Positions 61,050-64,000 of a stretch of 64,000 bases of DNA are shown here, one piece after another (within the stretch, counting starts at the first letter, position 1; every line of letters begins with the position of its first letter). The position numbers and the translations under genes are program-made. The DNA is from an uncultured Chloroflexota bacterium (GTDB lineage Bacteria > Chloroflexota > UBA11872). The stretch spans positions 2,604,127-2,668,126 of the forward strand of contig OY282448.1 in NCBI GenBank assembly GCA_958296175.1, read 5' to 3'. A model generated the notes under the pieces. That model saw only the letters and a program-made list of their open reading frames with translations, had not been told where the DNA came from and searched no databases.

Positions 61050-61634
61050 TTAGCTGCTGTTGCAGGTGTCCAACACATTCTGCAAGAGAGCGTCGGGCGC
61101 TGACACTTGGAATGAGTCCTCGTGACGCTCGCCACCGTCCTCGGTGATCCGAACCCTCAAGACGGTGGCACCGATCAGGGCCTCAGTGATGCGACGAGCC
61201 TGCATCTGGCTAGTCGCGAACACCGCCTCATTGTTGGCCGAGACGTCCCAGGTAGGCCCCTTGAAGGGAGAGCCGTCGATCAGGATCTCGACGGGGAGAC
61301 GATCATCGTAGGCCAAGAGATGCTTCCCCGTGCCGAAGTACGCGCTCAGGGTCAGATTCCTGCAACGAATGACCAAAGCCAGGTTCCTGTTCTCTCCAAG
61401 GATCTGGGCTCCCATGTTGCGAATGCCGTTGAAATCGTCCACCTTGTCGAAGGTCTCCCAGCCTCCTTGGGGCTCAGGCGTGGGCTGCGGAGTCGCGGGC
61501 GCAGCCGCTTGCGCCATCATCCGCGCTTGCGCGGCATCGACTTGTGGCGAGCGCGCGGGCGGCGGAGCTTCCCCACACGCGGCCACCGCCACGACTGCCA
61601 GCGCAACTGCGCCGGCCGCTATCAACCTCTTCAT
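61050..61634 (-). CDS. Lipoprotein of unknown function
   Basis: 194 residues from ATG 61634, with GGAGGT 7 bases upstream. Signal peptide with lipobox VAVAAC, then a Pro/Ala/Gln-rich spacer. A globular domain follows (GGWETFDKVDDFNGIRNMGA, LALVIRCRNLTLSAYFGTG, PVEILIDGSPF) that resembles the beta-rich type II secretion/DUF-like substrate domains with TWDVSANNEAVF; no family is named with confidence. Probably anchored outside the cytoplasmic membrane. Confidence 0.72.
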   Translation of the reverse strand: MKRLIAAGAVALAVVAVAACGEAPPPARSPQVDAAQARMMAQAAAPATPQPTPEPQGGWETFDKVDDFNGIRNMGAQILGENRNLALVIRCRNLTLSAYFGTGKHLLAYDDRLPVEILIDGSPFKGPTWDVSANNEAVFATSQMQARRITEALIGATVLRVRITEDGGERHEDSFQVSAPDALLQNVLDTCNSS

Positions 61635-61722
61635 CCAACACCTCCAACACCAACAGCGCGGCAAACTCGCCGCTCGGTGCCCCGCTGCGGACTTGAACCG
61701 CAGTGCACGCCTTGTACGGGGC
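61635..61722 (-). repeat. tRNA-like cassette element, copy B
   Basis: GCCCCGT (61722-61716), link ACAAGGCGTGCAC, T-arm TGCGG-TTCAAGT-CCGCA, GCGGGGC (61685-61679), hairpin GCGGC-GAGTTT-GCCGC, leader GTTGGAGGTGTTGG up to ATG 61634. The T-stem is fully paired here. It starts 5 bases after the stop of the preceding gene. Confidence 0.82.
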
Positions 61723-61727
61723 TGTAG

Positions 61728-62312
61728 TCATCGCAGTCGTCTGTTGCCCCCAGGCTGATACGCTCGCAAGAAGCGCTCCTGGGCGTCATCGGGATCCTGA
61801 GCGCTCATGAAACCCTCGCAGACGTTGTATGGGGTCTGGTGTCGTGGATTCACTATCCGAACGTTCTCCACGCACGCATGCACCCAATCCGTGTAGTCCA
61901 CTTTGGTCGCTGTGCCGTCCTCTGCTATCGTCCGCAGAATGAAGCGTTGCTTCTCGATCGGGACAGGCGTCGGCGTGGGCGTGGGCTTCGGGGGCGGGGT
62001 CGGGGCAGGCGCGAGCGCGTGGTCCATCCAGGGACGATGCACCTTGCCGTGCGCATACACACGAATCTGCCCAGTCTGATTACAAGTGGCATTGTGGCCT
62101 GGGTGGGCATTCCAGGCGCGAGCAGTCTCCAAGCATGCCTTCCAGAGCACATTGTTCGCGGCCCGGAGTTCCGCCCGCTCGGACGATTCCCGCTCCCTCC
62201 GGAACGTCTCCACGCCGGAGACGGCCGCGAAGATCACGGCCACAACAGCCACGCAAGCGAGGACAATGCCGATCACAGCGAACACAGCCTTCAGAGGCCC
62301 TGACGTGTTCAC
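61728..62312 (-). CDS. Small membrane-anchored protein, translationally coupled
   Basis: 194 residues. GTG 62312 overlaps the stop of the upstream gene (GTGA). One membrane helix at about 8-33 (AVFAVIGIVLACVAVVAVIF) precedes a domain with several Cys residues (KACLETARAWNAHPGHNATC), a Pro/Thr linker (TPPPKPTPTPTPVP) and a C-terminal domain with WVHACVENVRIVNPR and YNVCEGFM. The paired Cys residues suggest disulfides in an external protein. No family recognised. Confidence 0.68.
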   Translation of the reverse strand: MNTSGPLKAVFAVIGIVLACVAVVAVIFAAVSGVETFRRERESSERAELRAANNVLWKACLETARAWNAHPGHNATCNQTGQIRVYAHGKVHRPWMDHALAPAPTPPPKPTPTPTPVPIEKQRFILRTIAEDGTATKVDYTDWVHACVENVRIVNPRHQTPYNVCEGFMSAQDPDDAQERFLRAYQPGGNRRLR

Positions 62313-62551
62313 CGATACGAGTTCGCTGCGACGGCGAACAGAGCCGCCCAGATCAGCAAACCCACCAGCCCTGCCGAGATCGACCACGCCCACAGCGCGT
62401 AGAACACCTGCCAGAACACCGAGCTGGACTCCTTGCCTTCCGCCTGCGCCTTGTGCGCCTCACGGATGGACTTCTCATAGTCCGACTGCTCGCGTTCCTC
62501 GCGCCGCTGCCGCTCCTTCGCGGCATCCACCTTCGCCTTCTCAGTCGCCAT
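62309..62551 (-). CDS. Small charged-helix plus membrane-helix protein
   Basis: 80 residues from ATG 62551. The N-terminal 42 residues form a highly charged helix (AKERQRREEREQSDYEKSIR); then one membrane helix (about 47-76, SISAGLVGLLIWAALFAVA). It overlaps the next gene by 4 bases, so both sit in one unit between elements C and B. Function unknown. Confidence 0.66.
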   Translation of the reverse strand: MATEKAKVDAAKERQRREEREQSDYEKSIREAHKAQAEGKESSSVFWQVFYALWAWSISAGLVGLLIWAALFAVAANSYR

Positions 62552-62639
62552 CCAGTCCCTCCAACACCAACAGCGCAGCAAACTTGCTGCTCGGCTCCCC
62601 GCCACGGACTCGAACCGTGGTGCACGCCTCGTGCGGGGA
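62552..62639 (-). repeat. tRNA-like cassette element, copy C
   Basis: TCCCCGC (62639-62633), link ACGAGGCGTGCAC, T-arm CACGG-TTCGAGT-CCGTG, GCGGGGA, then hairpin GCAGC-AAGTTT-GCTGC and leader GTTGGTGTTGGAGG. Compared with copies A and B, the first outer pair (G-C to T-A), two T-stem pairs and one hairpin pair have changed on both sides, keeping pairing. Confidence 0.83.
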
Positions 62640-62651
62640 TGCGGTCTAGCT

Positions 62652-62987
62652 CTACTGAGCCTCCAATTCCTCAGAGACCTCTTGAGCAGCAGCCCTCAGC
62701 ACTGCCAGCCCAACCAGGCAGATCCTGATCGAGTGGAAGCGGTCATCGCCACCATGCCACTCCACACCGTCACGCATCTGGGGCTTGCACATCTCCTCGT
62801 ACTCCAGGTAGAGCACGTCCTCGATCCGATGCGTCGCCTCCGCGATCTTCCCCGCCCTGCTTTTCGGCAGGATGGTCGTCTTCCACACGTCAATCGCAGA
62901 CCGTGCGATGTTCGCCTCGGCGTCCTTGATGTGCGCGTCAAACCCATCGCGACCTGGCAAAGCCATAGTCACTGAGAACTTGGCCAT
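62652..62987 (-). CDS. Small soluble protein of unknown function
   Basis: 111 residues from ATG 62987, GGAGGT upstream. No membrane segment. Sequence begins AKFSVTMALPGRDGFDAHIK and has a helical, acidic C-terminus (AAAQEVSEELEAQ). Residues WHGGDDRFHSIRICLVGLA are the most distinctive stretch. No family recognised. Flanked by elements D and C. Confidence 0.64.
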   Translation of the reverse strand: MAKFSVTMALPGRDGFDAHIKDAEANIARSAIDVWKTTILPKSRAGKIAEATHRIEDVLYLEYEEMCKPQMRDGVEWHGGDDRFHSIRICLVGLAVLRAAAQEVSEELEAQ

Positions 62988-63077
62988 ACACCCACCTCCA
63001 ACTCCAACAGCGCAGCAAACTCGCCGCTCGGATCCCCGCCACGGACTCGAACCGTGGTGCACGCCTTGTGCGGGGAT
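62988..63077 (-). repeat. tRNA-like cassette element, copy D
   Basis: ATCCCCGC (63077-63070, with an extra tandem ATCCCCGC just before it), link ACAAGGCGTGCAC, T-arm CACGG-TTCGAGT-CCGTG, GCGGGGAT making an 8-bp outer stem, hairpin GCGGC-GAGTTT-GCTGC (one G-U pair), leader GTTGGAGTTGGAGGTG. It follows the stop of the right-edge lipoprotein gene. Confidence 0.83.
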
Positions 63078-63092
63078 GCGGGGATGCGAGCC

Positions 63093-64000
63093 TTAGCCCC
63101 CTTCGACTTGAACACTCACCACGCGAGACGCTTCTCCCGTGTCGATGAGCGTAGAATCCGAGTAGGTCTTGGTCCCGCCCGCTGGAACAACGACGTTGTA
63201 GGCAGAATGGTCGTCTACCACAAACCCATCACTGTCAAGGAATTTGATCTCGAAGTCGGCCTCAATGGGTCTGCTCGAGCTATTCACCAGCGTGAACTGG
63301 TAACTGAACTTCCACCAGGTCGAGTTCCTCTCGCCCACTCGATAGCTGACGTCCGTCAGCGTCAGCGGATTGGATGGGCGCGTGGAGCTAGGCTCTGGCG
63401 TGGGCTCTCGGGGGCCGGCGGGGAAGGCCAGGGGCATGCCCGCTTTTTCTCGGGCAATGTCGAGGTTGACCTTGACAGAAAACCACTTGGCCTCTGCATC
63501 GTTCAGCGCGCCTTGCACCAAATAGTCGGGCTGTTGAGCCGCGAACGCGCCTAAGCCCTGGATGATCAGCTCCATCCAGGAATCGACCAGGACGTAGACG
63601 CCAACGCACCCTTGCTCCGGGCGTAGCTCAAACAGAGAGCTGCGCTGTTGGCCTAGCTGGGCCAGAACGGTCGGCAGCGAGATCCTCGGGGTTGAGCTGG
63701 CGATGTCCCTCAAGATCTGAAACGAATTGACCCTCCCAGTAATCTCGTTCAGATAGGTCTGGCCCTGCTCCAGGCATTCCTCGGGAGTCGAACCCTCCGG
63801 AACCTTGGTGAACCCTTCGGGCTCAGGCGTCACCTCGACGGTGACGGTCTTGATCACCTCGACAGGCACCTCCACCGTCACGGTCTTGATCACCTCGACA
63901 GGCACCTCGACGGTGACCGTCTTGATCACTTCCACCGTGACGACCTTCGCGGTCACCGCAGCGGGCGGCGACGGTGCACCGCACGCGGCCACCACAGCCG
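63093..64000 (-). CDS. Lipoprotein with Val-rich repeats (N-terminus beyond window)
   Basis: At least 301 residues; the start lies beyond the right edge. The first visible residues AVVAACGAPS are a lipobox. Next come three tandem 12-residue units (VEVPVEVIKTVT), a linker (PEPEGFTKVPEGSTPEE), a helical domain (NSFQILRDIASSTPRI, VLVDSWMELIIQGLGAF) and a C-terminal immunoglobulin-like beta domain (WWKFSYQFTLVNSSSRPIEA, VVVPAGGTKTYSDS). Such Val/Thr/Glu repeats after the lipid-modified Cys are common in Chloroflexota lipoproteins. Function unknown. Confidence 0.75.
   Translation of the reverse strand, partial: AVVAACGAPSPPAAVTAKVVTVEVIKTVTVEVPVEVIKTVTVEVPVEVIKTVTVEVTPEPEGFTKVPEGSTPEECLEQGQTYLNEITGRVNSFQILRDIASSTPRISLPTVLAQLGQQRSSLFELRPEQGCVGVYVLVDSWMELIIQGLGAFAAQQPDYLVQGALNDAEAKWFSVKVNLDIAREKAGMPLAFPAGPREPTPEPSSTRPSNPLTLTDVSYRVGERNSTWWKFSYQFTLVNSSSRPIEADFEIKFLDSDGFVVDDHSAYNVVVPAGGTKTYSDSTLIDTGEASRVVSVQVEGG

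Noticed and set aside
60946..63077. The four T-arm elements as ordinary tRNA genes
   Set aside because: Only 13 bases lie between the acceptor-like strand and the T-stem, so there is no room for D and anticodon arms and no anticodon can be assigned.
60946..63077. The elements as classical integron attC sites
   Set aside because: The RYYYAAC and GTTRRRY boxes are not found in matching positions; kept only as a functional analogy.

Overview
The window is a stretch of bacterial chromosome of very high GC, with dense, tightly packed genes, many GTG starts and start/stop overlaps. No rRNA or complete tRNA gene was found. Several features suggest a member of the Chloroflexota: LGFP-like repeats at the C-termini of two secreted proteins, valine-rich VEVIKTVT-type repeats in a lipoprotein, a SufCBD-Rieske-SufS-SufU operon, a KamA-type aminomutase, ThyX instead of ThyA, and an ATP-dependent archaeal-type DNA ligase. 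This placement is an inference from gene content, not from a marker-gene phylogeny.

Layout. 0-9 kb: the end of proB and proA (proline synthesis), two metallo-beta-lactamase-fold proteins, an EamA transporter, a Gfo/Idh/MocA oxidoreductase, a siroheme-synthase N-domain protein and an ATP-grasp-like protein of unknown function. 9-13.5 kb: a secreted leucine-rich-repeat protein gene broken by a 13-bp tandem duplication, flanked on both sides by GC-rich repeat arrays. 13.5-21 kb: a four-gene MacB/FtsX-type ABC export system (lipoprotein adaptor with a very long coiled coil, permease, two ATPases). 21-29 kb: an MFS transporter, a type ISP-like restriction-modification enzyme, RecQ and an EEP-family nuclease/phosphatase. 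29-35 kb: the suf operon, read leftward. 35-42 kb: a HigBA toxin-antitoxin pair, KamA, ThyX, a SpoIID-like protein and a thiamine-diphosphate enzyme. 42-46 kb: cmk-plsC-der-plsY-recX. 46-53 kb, read leftward: yebC-ruvC-ruvA, then ruvB, acylphosphatase, a FecR-domain protein, acpS and nnrDE. 53-59.8 kb: repeats, a small membrane protein, DNA ligase with a HAD phosphatase, a PcrA/UvrD helicase and a GNAT acetyltransferase.

59.85-64 kb is different. It is visibly poorer in GC, and every gene points leftward and is short. The genes are small membrane proteins, lipoproteins or unknown proteins. Each transcription unit is separated from the next by an ~86-90 bp structured element. Four copies fold as a tRNA acceptor stem plus T-arm (no D-arm or anticodon arm), followed by a second hairpin and the Shine-Dalgarno sequence of the next gene. 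The stems show compensatory changes between copies. A fifth copy keeps the outer stem and the leader but has replaced the inner part. This looks like a cassette array next to a decapitated HNH-nuclease gene, it runs off the right edge, and it is the most unusual thing in the window.

Many intergenic regions carry copies of a CCCTCTCCC/GGGAGAGGG palindromic repeat, one of which forms the end of a coding region.
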